A DNA stretch of 64,000 bases from Cyclospora cayetanensis (lineage: Eukaryota > Apicomplexa > Conoidasida > Eucoccidiorida > Eimeriidae). The notes beneath the pieces are model-generated. The model did no database searches and was not told where the DNA came from. It saw nothing but the letters and a program-made list of their open reading frames with translations. Where the stretch lies: positions 1 through 64,000 of the forward strand of contig NW_020312281.1 in assembly GCF_002999335.1 (NCBI RefSeq), written 5' to 3'. Below are positions 24,766-37,151 of the stretch, in pieces; positions within the stretch are counted from its first letter, which is position 1, and each line of letters opens with the position of its first letter. The position numbers and the translations under genes were made by a program.

Positions 24766-26029
24766 ACCTTAAGTGCATCTATGTTTATGTTCGACCTATA
24801 AAGCATCTGAGCAACCCAAACTCTCTCCAACAGTTCCTAAGAAATGCACTTGGACCCCTGCACACTAAGCTGCCACACCACAGGCAAGCGTAAGAGCAGA
24901 GCTCGCTACAGTACCACGAAGCGCCCCAAGGGCGTCCTTACCAGACATCCACGTGTCTCTGCTGAGCCATCACTTTATGGTTACTTTATAATTTTGAAGA
25001 TCATTCTCATGGACACGCGATCGATATCCAAGGGGCTGCGTGCCCCGCTTCAGTCAGGCCGGTGCACCTGCTTCCATGCATACAGCCCCGCATCCCGCGG
25101 TTGTAGGCTTCCATCTACAACTCTAGACTCGTATAGGCAACAATATTCGCGCAAGTCTACATCATATAGAGTTATATACAGTTAAATTAGTATTTTATGC
25201 TCAACAGAAGCCGAACAAGCTTGTTTGAGGCTGGATAAAACGGTGCAGAGCCACCTTGCTGCGTCCTGCTCTATCGGAATGTGGGTCGCAGTAAGGTCTG
25301 TACTTCTGCTCCATGCATGAAACACGTCGAAAATTACATCCTCTTCTGGTTGGTTGAGCGTGGATTGCTTGGTCGCCAGAGAGTCGTGTTACTTATTCCA
25401 CCACAGCGCTCAGATTGTATTCAGTGTAACGCTCCATCTAGGGTCGTCGTGGGAAAGCATATAACTCCACACTTAATGCAGAGCTACTAAAAAGATGTTG
25501 GAGGCTTTCAAAAAAGCTCCGGCCTTGCCTTCCTCGCGCCACTTAGGGTTTCGACGTGAGTGGGGAAGGACAACTAGGGTTTACTAGGGTATGCAACACG
25601 TCGACGCTTTCTACTACACTAGTAAACTTTCAACCAAGAATAACTAGAGAATTGAACAACTATTTTGGCTGTTCGTATCTTTTATTTATTGTACATTGAT
25701 GGTAGCCTGACGTCATAAGACTGCAGTGTCGTGCGTGTGCGCTAGATGCTGTGTTCAGCTAGCTGTGCATGCTCAGATTCCTCACAAAGGTCAGCTATGA
25801 GCACCGTAGTTGTCTTTCTCTCGGCATTTATAGAGCCAGAAGGGCGCGGGAAAGGGAAGGCGGGAGTCGTTGCGCTACGTGGAAGGTCTGCGTACGCATC
25901 CGTTTAATTCTAGATTCAAAAAGAACTTGATAGGTTATTAGGTGCAACTCAAAAAACTTCTACATTACCCTGCTCGTGCCCCTCAGAGTTTCCGGCTTAC
26001 GGAAAGAGGCACAGTGAAGCTGCACGCAG
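24766..26029. other. Upstream region of the CTD phosphatase; no gene recognised
   Basis: This is the 5' flank of the phosphatase gene, then AT-richer sequence leading to retroelement relic 3. Plus-strand open frames at 24844-25185 and 25281-25490 have no recognisable features. Confidence 0.35.
25546..25592 (+). repeat. Cluster of telomere-like TAGGGT motifs
   Basis: Three copies of TAGGGT or TAGGGTTT lie within about 45 bases. Coccidian telomeres are built of TTTAGGG. The copies are not in tandem register, so this may be chance or part of an LTR-like sequence, since a similar segment with AGGGTTTTGACGTGAGGG occurs near 52455. Confidence 0.25.
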
Positions 26030-26160
26030 CAGCCTAGGGTTGGAAGTCTTCACAGGTGCCTACACACAGCGTCTAGCGCCTATGCACATAACAGTGCACC
26101 TTCTTGTATCGAGGGAGCAGTACGTTGCAAGAAACAAGCTCTTTAAGCAAGCAAAACCAC
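26030..26160 (-). repeat. LTR-like segment (left end of relic 3)
   Basis: It contains CCTACACACAGCGTCTAGCG and, 60-70 bases on, GTTGCAAGAAACAAGC. Both recur in diverged form at 30.28 (first only), 44.14, 52.5-52.6 and 59.3-59.45 kb. Boundaries and target-site duplications could not be fixed. Confidence 0.4.
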
Positions 26161-26435
26161 TGGTCAACTGAGCCCTATATATTTAGTATAGTGGAAGGTG
26201 CTCAAGAGTAGCCTAGCCCTCGACAGCTTCCCTCCGGTTGCAAAATAAATTGCTTCATGTTACCTATCCGTCCGTTAAGACCATCTGCATACAAGATAGC
26301 AAAGAATGCCAGCTTTATATTCACTCCTTTGACACGCAGCCATGTGGAATAAATGAGTAAAACAACTGCAGAGCCGAAAGGAAGAGACGCCTACACACGA
26401 GCCAACAACGAAAGTAGACCAAAGTATCACGGCCA

Positions 26436-27000
26436 CTAAGGCCCGATTCCTTGAAAGGCGCTCAAATATATTGATTTCCTGCTAAAAGAAATAAGAGAAC
26501 AAGTACAATGTACAATGATAGTCAAACTACACACTTTGGGCAGTGCCTCATCGCATGGTAGAGCTCTGCATGCGGATACAGCCGTTTCCTGCAGCGAAGT
26601 CGCTTTTAAGGCTCCCCAAAGCATAAAGGCGAATGCAGGGACAGCAGACCCAAGAAAACCCCAGCATAAGTTTGAGTGCAGACAGCTGAGTGATTGCCTA
26701 TCCGTGACGGTGCTGGAGCAAGGGATGAAATAAACATTTTTCCCGAGACTATCTACAACGACGTGAAAGCCATCAAAATCCTTGGCCTGTGGCAATCCAA
26801 ATAAAGTCCGTACTAGAGCACGCCGATTCTACCTGGACCCGCGTATCATTGCAAGAGACCCGTTTCAGGATATTCATGCACTTTAGCTGCTGGCAATCTA
26901 AGTCATACAGTGCACACTTGTCTGCCGCAGGATGCATTTCAGCCTACCAGAAGGACTGTGAGAGCCTCTTCACTGTAGTTCAATCCCACTAAGGCCAGAA
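26436..27000 (-). pseudogene. Retroelement integrase remnant of relic 3
   Basis: The minus-strand frame at 26795-26436 starts with KDFDGFHVVVDSLGKNVYF, matching the first part of the integrase core in relic 2 (DGIHVNVGSLSTNAHFIP). The second half no longer matches. Upstream (27000-26920) a decayed zinc-binding segment reads HRVFSGLSGIELQ before a stop. Confidence 0.6.
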
Positions 27001-27689
27001 AAAACACGATAGCGTGCTTTGAGCACGGTGGCGGAGGGGAGAAAAGCTGGAATGTACAAGCAAAGGAGTCCCTGGTTCGGTTTAAGCCACAGCAGATCAT
27101 CCTCATCGTGCTACTGGGTCACCCTTTTGCTATTCTAATTCTAAACATTCGCAAGCAAAGGGAATGCACGGGTATCAAAGGCGCAAGATCAGTGCAAACT
27201 TGATATGCACCATGGATTATCAGAGTAAGCGATTGTGCTGCACGTAGAATCGCGTTGACGACTCCACTGCGTTCTAATTTGAACTGCAGGAGGCACCCAG
27301 ACCAGAAAATAGGTTTGGGCTTATCAAAGATTTTGACACGCTTCGTAAGATACAATAATGTGGTCATGGCTGCTCTGGACATGTCAGATACACGTATAGT
27401 GTCAGCATTTCATCGTCCTCGATACCGCTGCTGGCTTTTGCTGAAGTGATGAGAATAACAAACAATAATTATGCTTTGCTGGAAAGCCCTCAGCTTGTTG
27501 TAAGAGAACCCACCACTACATCGCTGCTATTTATCCGGTGCCGGTAGTACTGGAGGAGTTTTGAAGGGGGCAATTAGGGCCCATGCGGTCAGCCTCCATG
27601 TCTGCAGGTCACAGACTGTGTTCATGGAAGTAGGACATTCAAAGAAGAAGATATAAGGGCATGCTCAGGAATATAGGTTCAGTAGCGAG

Positions 27690-28260
27690 ATACAAGTCAC
27701 AGAATGCTGCTATATCCTAATGGTTGCATAAAGGTGAAGGCCGCGGCTCGATAACGTCTATTTTCGCCTGACCTAGGTCGATTCCTGCAACTGAAAAACA
27801 CGCTGAGCAACACATTTCTTCCGATGAAAAACAAATACTTCGATGCTTTCGCACATCGCTGCCCCCACAACAGCTGCAGCGCACGCCGTAGGTGGTGCGG
27901 GAACTTCTGAACCTTCCCAGAAAATAACACGACTTCTTCCATGTGCACAGCCATCCGGCCCTTATTAAAACCGGTTTCAGTTCAACTAAACCATTCATAG
28001 GTTTTAGCGGCATAGGGAATACTGGAATACTCGAGTTTGCTAGTGCGTGTATGAAATGCCATTGTCGTGTCTGTCATTTGGATGGGGAATTTCTATGGAG
28101 TATGAGAAGCCGAATGCTAAGGTGACTGTTGGTGCTTTTATTTTGTCGAGTGATTCGCCAGTACAAAGCATCGCAAACTTTTGCTTCACAGGGAGCTTGT
28201 TCAGGAGGTTAAAGGCAACACACATGCGCCACCTCCTGTCGCCTGGTAGCGCCAACATTA
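27690..28260 (-). pseudogene. Retroelement reverse transcriptase remnant of relic 3
   Basis: The palm region occupies 28260-27950. The catalytic motif position at about 27952-27915 reads VHMEEVVLFSG, with Glu-Glu where Asp-Asp is expected. It is followed by FPHHLRRALQLL, CAKASKYLFF and, in a shifted frame, GIDLGQAKIDVI, the standard RT thumb sequence of gypsy elements. Confidence 0.7.
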
Positions 28261-29084
28261 GACCGAAAAGGCTAATACATCCCTACACCTTGCCATTCTA
28301 CAGCAACTCATGAGTGTGCCGCTCAATCTACGCTTCATGTTAGAAGGGCTTTTAATGCCGTGAAACATACCTTCGGGCTGACCCCAGGACTAGTGGAATA
28401 TGATGCGCTGAATGACCAGGAGGCGGCCAACGTGCTGGCAGCTCGTCGTTGTTGAGCACATTCGACAAGTCCTAGATATCCGCGTATTCCCGCTGTTCCT
28501 TAGGGGACTGATTAGCTGAGGTGTGTAATAAGGGAGCTGTTACACAGCCAGTCAAATGAGATGCACGCTCAGAATCGTCTCCTCTCACTGCCGTGCTGGG
28601 CCGCCTGCAGGGAGACGTTGCATGAGCCAGTTGAGGTACCGACTGTTTCCCGCTCTTATAGAGGGAATGCGCATTGTTGATACAATCAGGAGCTGCTCCT
28701 CCCTTGCGGTATTCAGCGCACTAACGTTTACGCTGCGCGACTGTGGCCGCGTGAGGGCTTCCCATTGGGTCACCCATGGCGTGTTTCGAACTTCGTCATG
28801 ATGCAGGGGTCCAGCATACGCTACGGACCATGCCGATAGGATCTAAATTTTTATGGATTTGAATTAGCATTAAAGTGCTTTAGCCCTGCTAATCCTTGCA
28901 TTCTCCCACCCGTCAGCAGACATTCGTTCTGGCGGCTGCGCTACAGACTGCACAGCCAGATTGAGCTTCTGGCCATTTTCTCAGATAACAGACTCACTTC
29001 ATGACCAGTGTCAGAAAAGCGCAGCCGTAATTCGACCGCCAAGGCGAGCTTGTATCAGCGCATAATTGATTTCTAGTGGGTCGC
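28196..29084. repeat. 889-bp block, about 97% identical to 42005-42892
   Basis: The block begins at CTTGTTCAGGAGGTTAAAGG and ends at TTTCTAGTGGGTCGC in both copies, direct orientation, with about 30 differences by eye. Similarity drops sharply outside it on both sides. It covers the gag/protease part of the relic on the minus strand. Confidence 0.9.
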
Positions 29085-30244
29085 TATGGGCGGTTCGCTC
29101 CTGTGGCCCGCTTCACTACGCCGCGTGAGGGGCTTGCCGTTTCCCTGGGGCGTCTTCTCTGCTAGCCAAGCAGCCTGTTTCTGCCATGCTCAATTTTATT
29201 TATCCGAGACTGTGGCCTAGGGCTGGGTAACCCAGTTTAACTCTCCGTAGACTCTAGAATCCACCTCGCGCCTCCTATTTCAGCTGCATACGCTTGGGTT
29301 GCGCCCATTTGCTCCTGAGACCTCAAGTTGTCAATTATTTGCGGGGTTCCATCGTGGACTTTTAATATGCTCAGTTGATATTCTTTCTGCGACCACATGA
29401 AGCAACAATGGGTGGCCCCAAAATATAACCACCGTGAAAGTAGCTCCGTTCGTCTGCGTCGTGGCTTTTGCGAATCGAAGCTTCATAGTCTCGTTATGCC
29501 GAAGAGTTGGTAAATCCCTCCGATCTAGTTTGCTCAAGCTGCCCAGAGCTTGCTCTTGAGCTCATCCAAGCATCAGCCACTGGGAGAGTGTTTGTATCAA
29601 GGCCTGAACTGTGGTAATCTCTGCATGGAGACGAATGCCTCTTCATGAATATAGCCACCATTGGTGTGCTTCACTGTCCAATAAGCACGTTACAACAAGT
29701 GCTCCCTTTCCTTTATCTAGCGATCAAAAACGAGTTACGTCCCCAACCGCTGGTGCAGTCTTAGAGTGCTTGCCCATCCTTACGGCCGTCAAGCTCTTCT
29801 GGTCGGCATAGCCACATCACCGCATCCACACCCAGTTAATTCGCTAAAGTGTCGTGTTGACTTATCAATACCGCCTTTACACCCGCTAACAGGCCGGCCG
29901 CTGCCGCCCCTACAACTGTTGTGCCGCCGTACACTTTGATCGCCAGAGAGTTTCATTATCCTGAGCTCTTGCCAGCGAGAACAACATGAAATACCACATG
30001 GATTGGTTTGCTGACAACTTTTGTAGGAAATCCTATCACTCCACTGCATTCACAACCACTGGACGAGTGGAGCACAGCTGCATCGAACCAAGCTATGCTA
30101 CAGAAGGTCACGCTCCATTTAAGGTCGCTCTAGGAGGACTTTCAACTACCGAGTCGATACAGACTCAATAGAAGTATTCAAGTGCTTCCCAAAACAGCTT
30201 CCATCTCCCCCTGCTTGAGTCCCTAAAAGTTTCTACGAAAGGCA

Positions 30245-30340
30245 AGTGCGACAACTAGGGTGAGAGCAGGTGCACCCTTGAAGGATCCCGAGCATTCACA
30301 GCTTGCACATAGCATCTTGCGCACACTCGCATAAGAGTGC
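30245..30340 (-). repeat. LTR-like segment (right end of relic 3)
   Basis: The sequence around CACAGCTTGCACATAGCATC matches 44.14 kb (CTAGCTGCACATAGCATCAA) and, more weakly, 52.5 and 59.3 kb. It lies just upstream of gag on the minus strand, as a 5' LTR would. Confidence 0.4.
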
Positions 30341-31875
30341 AACTACTTCCACGCCAAAATTTAAAAGAACTTCCTATCATTTGAACATACATGTGATTGC
30401 AAATGTGATCCCAGTGGACCCGATAGAAAAACAAAACGTTCAGTTTGCCTGGTATCCGCTTCTTTTCATAACGCATGCACTTTTGCGAATGGAATGGATG
30501 AATAACACTAGGCGCCTAAATAGTACGACCGCCACTGTTGAGACTTAATTCTTTGTTACTTTCAAACTAATAAAGAAACTGGTTCCTAGAACACGAACGA
30601 TACCTTGGGCAAAGGTAGTGTGCTGGATGAGCTTACTGCATATTTAAATTTCAGGGAGTACTATTTAAGACAGTGTGTCGTACAGAAAAGCCAACAATAC
30701 TTGCAGTAAACAAGATATATGAACAGAGAAAAACTTAAATCTGACCGATTTTCCGACTAGTATGTTTAGTGTAGTTGAGAGGAATCAAGAGTAAATTAGC
30801 CGCTTACACTTCTCAGGGGGCTCCTAGGGGTAGGCATAGTGTGAGTTGGAAGCCTGAGGGGTTGGATGGGAAACATCGTGGGAGGACAGCCAATAACCTG
30901 TTAGCTTTTGTGTTCGGCTTTAGGAAAAGTCTTCCTAGGGAGACTCTATTCGGATCTCTACAACATGAGTTTCCTTTTGGAATACTGGAAAAGCATTACC
31001 CTCAAATCCTCTTCTTTGTCCAAGGTTAACTACCCACTATTATATTACAGCGAAGCTATTCAGTTACTTCGTAGAATATCCTGGCAAGTTCTGGGCCAGT
31101 ACAGCGCCAGCTGTATAATTTGATGTAAGCCCGCTAGAATTCTTGTCCCCCCAGCGTGTCCCAGGGGATCCAATCACTCAACAGCGCACCAAAAAACAGT
31201 CCAAATCTTTAAGATAGATTGATTTTGATATCTCACGAGCATTCAATTTGTGTCTGGGCTTGAGAGAATTGAGCACAGTGGCTAGCCACTGTGCTGACCC
31301 CCAACACAGACCACTTGTGCTGTCGTTGTTCTTGCAGTGCACTTCCAGTACATTCAGCCCACACCTATACTATTTCAAAATAAATCGTAGCACAGCTACA
31401 TTCGGGATCAAACTAAGTTGTTTTTTTGCTCGTCAGTGACTGAAAAGCTATGTGGCCTTGTACGTACTGAACCTTTCATTCGCATGCGCCACCGCGGGGC
31501 TGAACTTGCGAACAGCCCATTTCCTGGGTGAGGAAAACGATCCAGCACAAAAGATGATTCCCAGCTTATTGGTGTTTTATGAAAGGAGTCGTTTCTCCCC
31601 TAGAGAGACGCATGTAACATGCGCTATGCTACTTGGCAACCCCGGTTTACATTAGAGGGCCCCAGCATCGGGTTGTCCCTTATTGATACCGTGGTGCTAC
31701 TGTGGCAAGTTCTTCGCGAGTTTGGCAACGCATTGTACTAGTGGAGCTCAGCAACCTGCGTTGATACGGTGTATGGCAGCCCCAGCTTCAAGGGGCCCAG
31801 CCCTGCTCGGAATGCCGCAAATCAAGCCACTCTATTCTCCATTTTCTGTGTGTCAGCACCTTTGTTGCTGCATCA
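30341..31875. other. Upstream region of the kinase; no gene recognised
   Basis: Short open frames only. Around 30710 a segment (AAACAAGATATATGAACAGA) recurs at 52.6 and 59.45 kb, so some LTR-derived DNA extends here. The right end should hold the kinase promoter and 5' UTR. Confidence 0.35.
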
Positions 31876-33943
31876 ATGGGGAATTCCTGCTCCCCTAGCT
31901 GCATCCCTGCCATACCAGCAAGCCGACGCGGAGTCGATGATATTCGCCGGTACTACAAGATCGGCCGGATAATTGGATGCGGATCGTTTGGCCAGGTTAG
32001 AGAATGCGTCGACCGAGAAACAGGGCAGGTTTATGCAGTGAAGGTCATGGAACGGCGGATGAGCGGCAAGGAGAAGATGACTCCTGGGCGTCCTTCGAAC
32101 GAAGCCATGATTCGCTCAGAGGTTGACATCCTTAAGTCATTGAATCACGAAAACATAGTGGCGTTTGTGAAGTTTTTCCAGGACAAGCATTTCTTCTATG
32201 CCATTCTTGAAAGATGCGATGGCGGCGAGCTCTTCCACCAGATTGTTAGCCGCAGACAGTTCACGGAGGAGGATGCTTCTTTCCTCTGCAGGCAGATGGC
32301 CTCAGCACTTGCATATCTGCATGCCCAAGGGGTTGTTCATCGCGATGTGAAGGTAGGGAGCGTTGCAAGGTTCAATGTGCATAGGCTTTGCTGGTGGAGC
32401 TTAAAGCCGTGACGTGTTTGGTAGAAAATAGTCGGAAGCTCCTCTGTTGTGTATGGTCAGGCCGAGAACTTTCTTTTCAAAGGCAAAGGGATAGACTCAA
32501 CTATCAAGCTTATTGATTTTGGAATGTCTGCTCGAGTGAGCATCTGCTCTTGATGTTTCGTAGGGCCCTGTATAGCTTGTTTCCACCAGTCACTTTTGGA
32601 CATGCTATATCATCCACGATGAATGTGTCCAACCACACACAAAAACATTTGGAGTGTTTGTTGCTGCAGTTGCCAGAGTGCGGCTACCTTACGGATCTGT
32701 GTGGCAGTCCGCACTACATATCGCCCGAGCTTATTAGGTGTGAACCCCTTTTTCTACCCCAGGTTCTGTTCGTAGGTTACTTCGTAGTGAATTTGGAGCT
32801 GTGATATTATTCTCGACGAACACGTGCTGGTGACTTTTTTGTATAATTTCCCTTTCAGCAAGCGGTATGACCAGGGGGCGGATATGTGGGCATTTGGTGT
32901 AATGATATACTTAATGCTCTTCGGCAGATATCCATTTGAGGGCAGCAAGGCCAGTGCGATTGCGGTGAGTGTAGTAGATAATGTTGCTTAAAGACTGAAC
33001 TTGGAGTAAATTCTGAATGCATTTTGGTAGGCTTTAGAGCTAATTCGATAGCGGCTTCAAAGCACACAGCTACCTTAGAATGAATACTTTATGTTGTGCG
33101 GGGAAAAGCTGCCCAAGTGGAATCATTGGTGCTAGCGTAGGCTAATGAGCGGATGGTAGTGCCAGTTTAAAGGATAAGCAAGTAAGGCCTTACTTTTTCT
33201 TTGTGTACTATTGTGCAGCAAGATGTGCTTGCCATTAGTTAAATTAGCTTCGGCGCTGCTGTTCATGTGCTCTGTGCTACAGAGGGAGGTTCAAAACAAG
33301 CAGCTAAACTGGTCCAAGGCCGCCTGCCCATTTTTGACAGAAGCAGCCATTGACTTCTTGAGCCGTTTGCTGGACAGGAATGAGAAAACGCGACTAACTG
33401 CAGCGCAAGGTGAGACTTGGGGGCTTCTGAGCCTTTTTTCCTCCAGACATGGGGAAGAACAGTGCAATGGCACGCATTATCGTAGATGTAGCAGCATGGC
33501 TATTTTGGAATCTGCCGTGATTGAACCTGACAATGATGCATGCCCTGCCATCTCAGCATTAGCGCATCCATGGATCTGCCAACCATCCTCAGACAAGGCG
33601 CAATCTGTGATAGATAAAGATAAACTGGAGGTAGCCAGGTGAGCCCAAGTGACTGTTTTTAGACTCCTAGTGCCAGTGGGGCAAGGAGGGTCTCCGATGG
33701 TTCCCCTGTCGTCACGTGTTACAGAACTAATACGAAGAAGTCTCTTCTCTGGCGATCGATGCGCAGCAAGCTGTCATGTATCCATCAATAGAGCTCGTTT
33801 TGACCATCCTGGTGGCTGGTCATATCGTGTTCATAATTTGTTGCGGTTGATGCAGACGGCTTTCTATTGACTGCGATCGCCAAGGCAGTCAAACGTTCAC
33901 GAGGAAAACTTTTAAGATCGATAAGCTGCCAAAGCCTGCATAA
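31876..33943 (+). CDS. CaMK/CDPK-like serine/threonine kinase, N-myristoylated, no EF-hands
   Basis: Seven exons join in frame: 31876-32352, 32461-32535, 32670-32737, 32859-32964, 33283-33409, 33557-33638 and 33856-33943 (stop 33941-33943), 340 residues. MGNSCS at the start fits N-myristoylation (Gly2, Ser6) with Cys5 for palmitoylation, so it likely sits on membranes. Kinase landmarks: GCGSFG loop 34-39, Lys56 in YAVKV, Glu82, Leu111 at the gatekeeper position, HRD 155-157, DFG 178-180, GSPHYISPE 196-204, then DMWAFGVMIYLMLFGRYPF, and RLTAAQALAHPW closing the domain. It most resembles apicomplexan calcium-dependent kinases, but the roughly 40-residue tail is basic and carries no EF-hand. The catalytic loop reads HRDVKAEN, with Ala replacing the usual Pro. 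All catalytic residues are present, so it should be active. The ligand or activator is unknown. Confidence 0.92.
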
Positions 33944-35311
33944 TTGTTGCCGTCATCGGGAGTGAGGAAGCAGGGTCTCTGCAGCTTCAGCAGCCGTTAA
34001 CCGTGACGTCTCACTGCTGCGCCCACGGACGGTCACCGCAGCGATTCTGCTAGCCCATCTCACAGGGTGTTGATCATAGTAGTATTGACAGAAAGAGAAT
34101 ATGACTTGGAATGCATATCCAATGATCTACCGAGCAGGCTAGTCACCGAGGACAAAGTGGCTTGCGATGCCTGTGCTGCAGCCAAAGCCCTGCGGATATT
34201 GGGAACATGTGGATACCGCACATGCGGCGGCTGTAGAACTCTGGTGGCTAAACTGGAGCTCAGCGAGAACTTTGGAACCTGGCATTTAAATAACGCCCGG
34301 CAAAGTCCAAGACGCTGGGGTGGAAGTGCCAGTGAATGCAATTGGCTCCACTACTGCTGTTTGGGGTAGCAATGCGTTGTACGAGGCCTGCCATAGCTGT
34401 TGCCTTCGTTAACAATGATATGCGTTTGGCGTCTCCACGATGCATGGGAACTACCCATGCAAATTTCCCAGCGTATCAGCTCGTATGCTGTGGCGGCGCA
34501 AGTGGTGTCGCTAGGACTTGGGTAGCCCAGGAGTGTACAGCCTGGCGCTCCATAAATTCGGTAACAAGCGGCGGAAGCCTTTTCCCGCAGACCAAATGAT
34601 CTCTTGTCCTGTTTGTTTCACACCTTGTTACTTTCCTTCCCACTTCCTTCTGCACTAGGCCTCATTTGCTTGATATTGGGGAGGGTCGGTTTCGAATAGC
34701 AAGGCCACAAAATAATGGCTCCTTTTGCAGAGACTAACAACATTCCTTGTCCTTTACCTGCGAGTGCCCGGGCACGTGAAGATCTCGCAAGTTTTTCTCT
34801 CCTGCAAGTGTGCTTATTCTTACGGGCTCGGTCGCTTCCGAGTCTCGCAGTCGCATGGCGGCTGACCGACGGAACCCACAGACCAGTAGAAGGGCATGAC
34901 AGCTAAATTACGATCAAGCGCAAATAATACTGGAGCGTGAAACTCTTGGGGGCAGCCAGTGTTCAATGCAGAGGCAACGTTACTACTGTTAATACAAAGG
35001 AACCTGAACTGGAAGGCTGGCCAGTGCAGCAAAAACAACCAACCAAAGTGGAAATACTCTGCCAAATCTTTTAAGAGCATTGCTGTAGACAATGCAAAGA
35101 CCGGCCTCTGGTGCCAGTAGGAATAAACACCGCCATCCACTGCAAGTGACATGCCCCATATTGCGTAGGGACTAAGCGAGCGGGAGCTGACCCGTATGGG
35201 AGACAGTCGGACCTCGGACCGAGATGTCATCTCTGCCGTGTAGCCCGGACCTGCTCATCCTTCTCGTATGCGCATGAGAACACATTAATCCATGTGCTCC
35301 CATAATTGTAT
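33944..35311. other. Region between kinase and SR factor 3' ends; no gene recognised
   Basis: The genes converge here. A plus-strand frame at 34067-34369 and minus-strand frames at 34820-35230 have no recognisable domain. Part is presumably 3' UTR of both genes. Confidence 0.35.
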
Positions 35312-37151
35312 TTAGTGTGAGCCTGATGGGGGCCGTCTGCTATAGTCTTCGTTGCCGTCCTTGTCGTGATGGCGGGAGTAGCGTCCTTCCCTGCGTCACA
35401 GTCCCACACACGCTGGTGTGTGAAGATCTCCCAATCAAATTTGCTCTACCTCTAAAAGGACACCATGCTCAAAGATGCGTTCGCCCATGAGGCGCGATAC
35501 GACAACATGCATGCAATGACCAGCTGCACCTGACAACCATCCTCTTCATTGAAGATAAAGTATTCAAAGCGACGAGAGTACTTTTCAGCAACCGTCTTAT
35601 TTGTCTCCTCGCAACCTAAGCTCTCGGCGAAACAGTACTGTGGTCTACATAGATAAAAGCTTGTGCGCGGATCCGCTCACATCCAATTGAAGACCTCCAC
35701 TTCACCCTGCAGCTCTTAATGGCTGCTTTCAATCATTCACCTTAGCACTCTTTCAGCTTTTGGATGAATTACGGGAGTCTTTTTTCTTCGGTGGGATCGA
35801 AGGCCCATATCAGACTCATCTTTGGCCGTTTAGACTTTCGGTTCATTGTAGCCATTGAAGTAATCATTGAGGTCACGAAATGACTGCCAAGTCAGCGCAC
35901 AACTGCGATGGTCGTGCGGTGCTACCACAAAATGGCCGTACGTGGAAAGCATGATCGGCTATCAAACATGATACCGAAATGAAGCCTCCCATTGCTTGTG
36001 CCTTGATCAAATGATGTGCTCACTCTTGAGGATAGCGATAGCGGTCTCCGCGGTAGCCATCGTACGGCCGCGACCTGCTTCTGCTGCGGCCTGCGCGTGG
36101 ACGTCGGTCATCGTCTATGCCACGATATTCTCGCCGCCTATCATCTGTCCCGCCGTAGCCGTCATCATAACCCTCGCGAGTTCTCCTACCGTATGAATCT
36201 CCGTTCGCACGATAGCCGCCGTCATATCCCGGACGACTGCGCTCGTAGTGACTCGACCGGCCATCATGACGACCTCCACCATATCCGTCACGACCTGCGG
36301 GCGGACCGCGGTTTGCAGGTGAGCTGCCTCGGAAGTACTTGCTGCAAGACGCCCACACAAGGCAATAAAACACAGTTGAATGATCCAGTGCCAGACGAGT
36401 GAACCTTCAAAATAGTTTGAAGAGGGCCAACGAGTTGTAAACCGGAGAGCTACTCTATTGGAAAATTAATCCTGATAAGCCAGGTATTTCTGCCATTCTC
36501 CTACCCATTCTGACGCTCTGCAAGGATTTTCCGCATAGTATGCGGCTGAGAAGACACGCAGCTCGCAATACACAAAAGAGCCTCTCATTACGACCATGCA
36601 GTCTATAAATAGCCTCACAGCTCACACACAGAAAGTGCCTCTGAAACTTCTCCTAAGGGGTGCCAATTGTACAGCAGAAGCCAGGTGCCTTCCGTTTACA
36701 CTGTTCATCAGCTTACAGATTTACGCCGGTCCTGCGCGATGATCACTGAAAGTTCATTGCCGTCCAGTACAAACCTATCAAACTCACGCACTGCATCCTG
36801 GGCGTCCTTTTCATCAAAGTATTCGACAAAACCGAAGCCCCTGCAACGCACCGCGCAAGACACTGCATCGCCCTTTATTATGAAGATAGTCACATCTTCA
36901 TGTACACGGCGTGGAGAGTTTATCCTCTGGCAGCTTCAACTAGACGTAGGCTGTCACTAGGTGCATGCTCTAGCTGCAACTAACATGGTTGTTCGTGCCT
37001 TTGAAGCGTACCGTGGTTCTCTAGTCGTGTGATCAATAGGCAGATATACGTCTTTCACGCGCCCGACCCGTTCGAAGACCGATCGGACCTTTTCAGGCGA
37101 TGTTTCATAGCGCAGGTTGCGCACAAGAAGCGAGGTGCTACGATTTGCCAT
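35312..37151 (-). CDS. SR-type splicing factor: one RRM plus Gly/Tyr/Arg and RS tail
   Basis: Exons 37151-37012, 36840-36717, 36337-36024 and 35390-35312 (stop 35312-35314) join in frame to 218 residues. The start ATG sits in CACCATGGC; an in-frame ATG three codons upstream is weaker. The RRM has RNP2 SLLVRNL (7-13) and RNP1 RGFGFVEY (47-54) and ends near 85. The tail is Gly/Tyr/Asp/Arg rich with RSRSRSR at 172-178, and exon 4 adds a further charged, Arg/Tyr/Ser-rich stretch. It resembles SCL30/SRSF10-like factors, which bind pre-mRNA in the nucleus and guide splice-site choice. Without removal of the last intron a stop at 36020-36022 would give 193 residues. The exon 3 acceptor has two nearby AG options (TTGCAG and GCAAG); I used the second because it keeps frame. 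Confidence 0.87.

Larger units (their letters stand above)
26030..30340 (-). mobile_element. Ty3/gypsy LTR-retrotransposon relic 3, with LTR-like ends
   Basis: On the minus strand: gag remnants (about 30150-29330), the gag/protease region (29084-28196, nearly identical to the 42.0-42.9 kb block), reverse transcriptase (28260-27690), the RT-RNase H connection (about 27620-27140, with LLYLTKRVKIF), and integrase (about 27000-26436). Short segments at 26030-26160 and 30245-30340 share a motif (a CTACACACAGCG-like core) with LTR-like sequences at 44.1, 52.5 and 59.3 kb, so the element is about 4.3 kb. Frameshifts and stops occur throughout. Confidence 0.75.

Noticed and set aside
28556..28801. 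Plus-strand frame conserved at 42366-42611
   Set aside because: Conservation comes from the near-identical DNA block; the segment lies inside a minus-strand retroelement relic.
36016..36402. 128-codon plus-strand frame rich in His, Arg and Ser
   Set aside because: Antisense of the SR factor's Gly/Arg/Tyr-rich exon; its composition is a mirror of that repeat.
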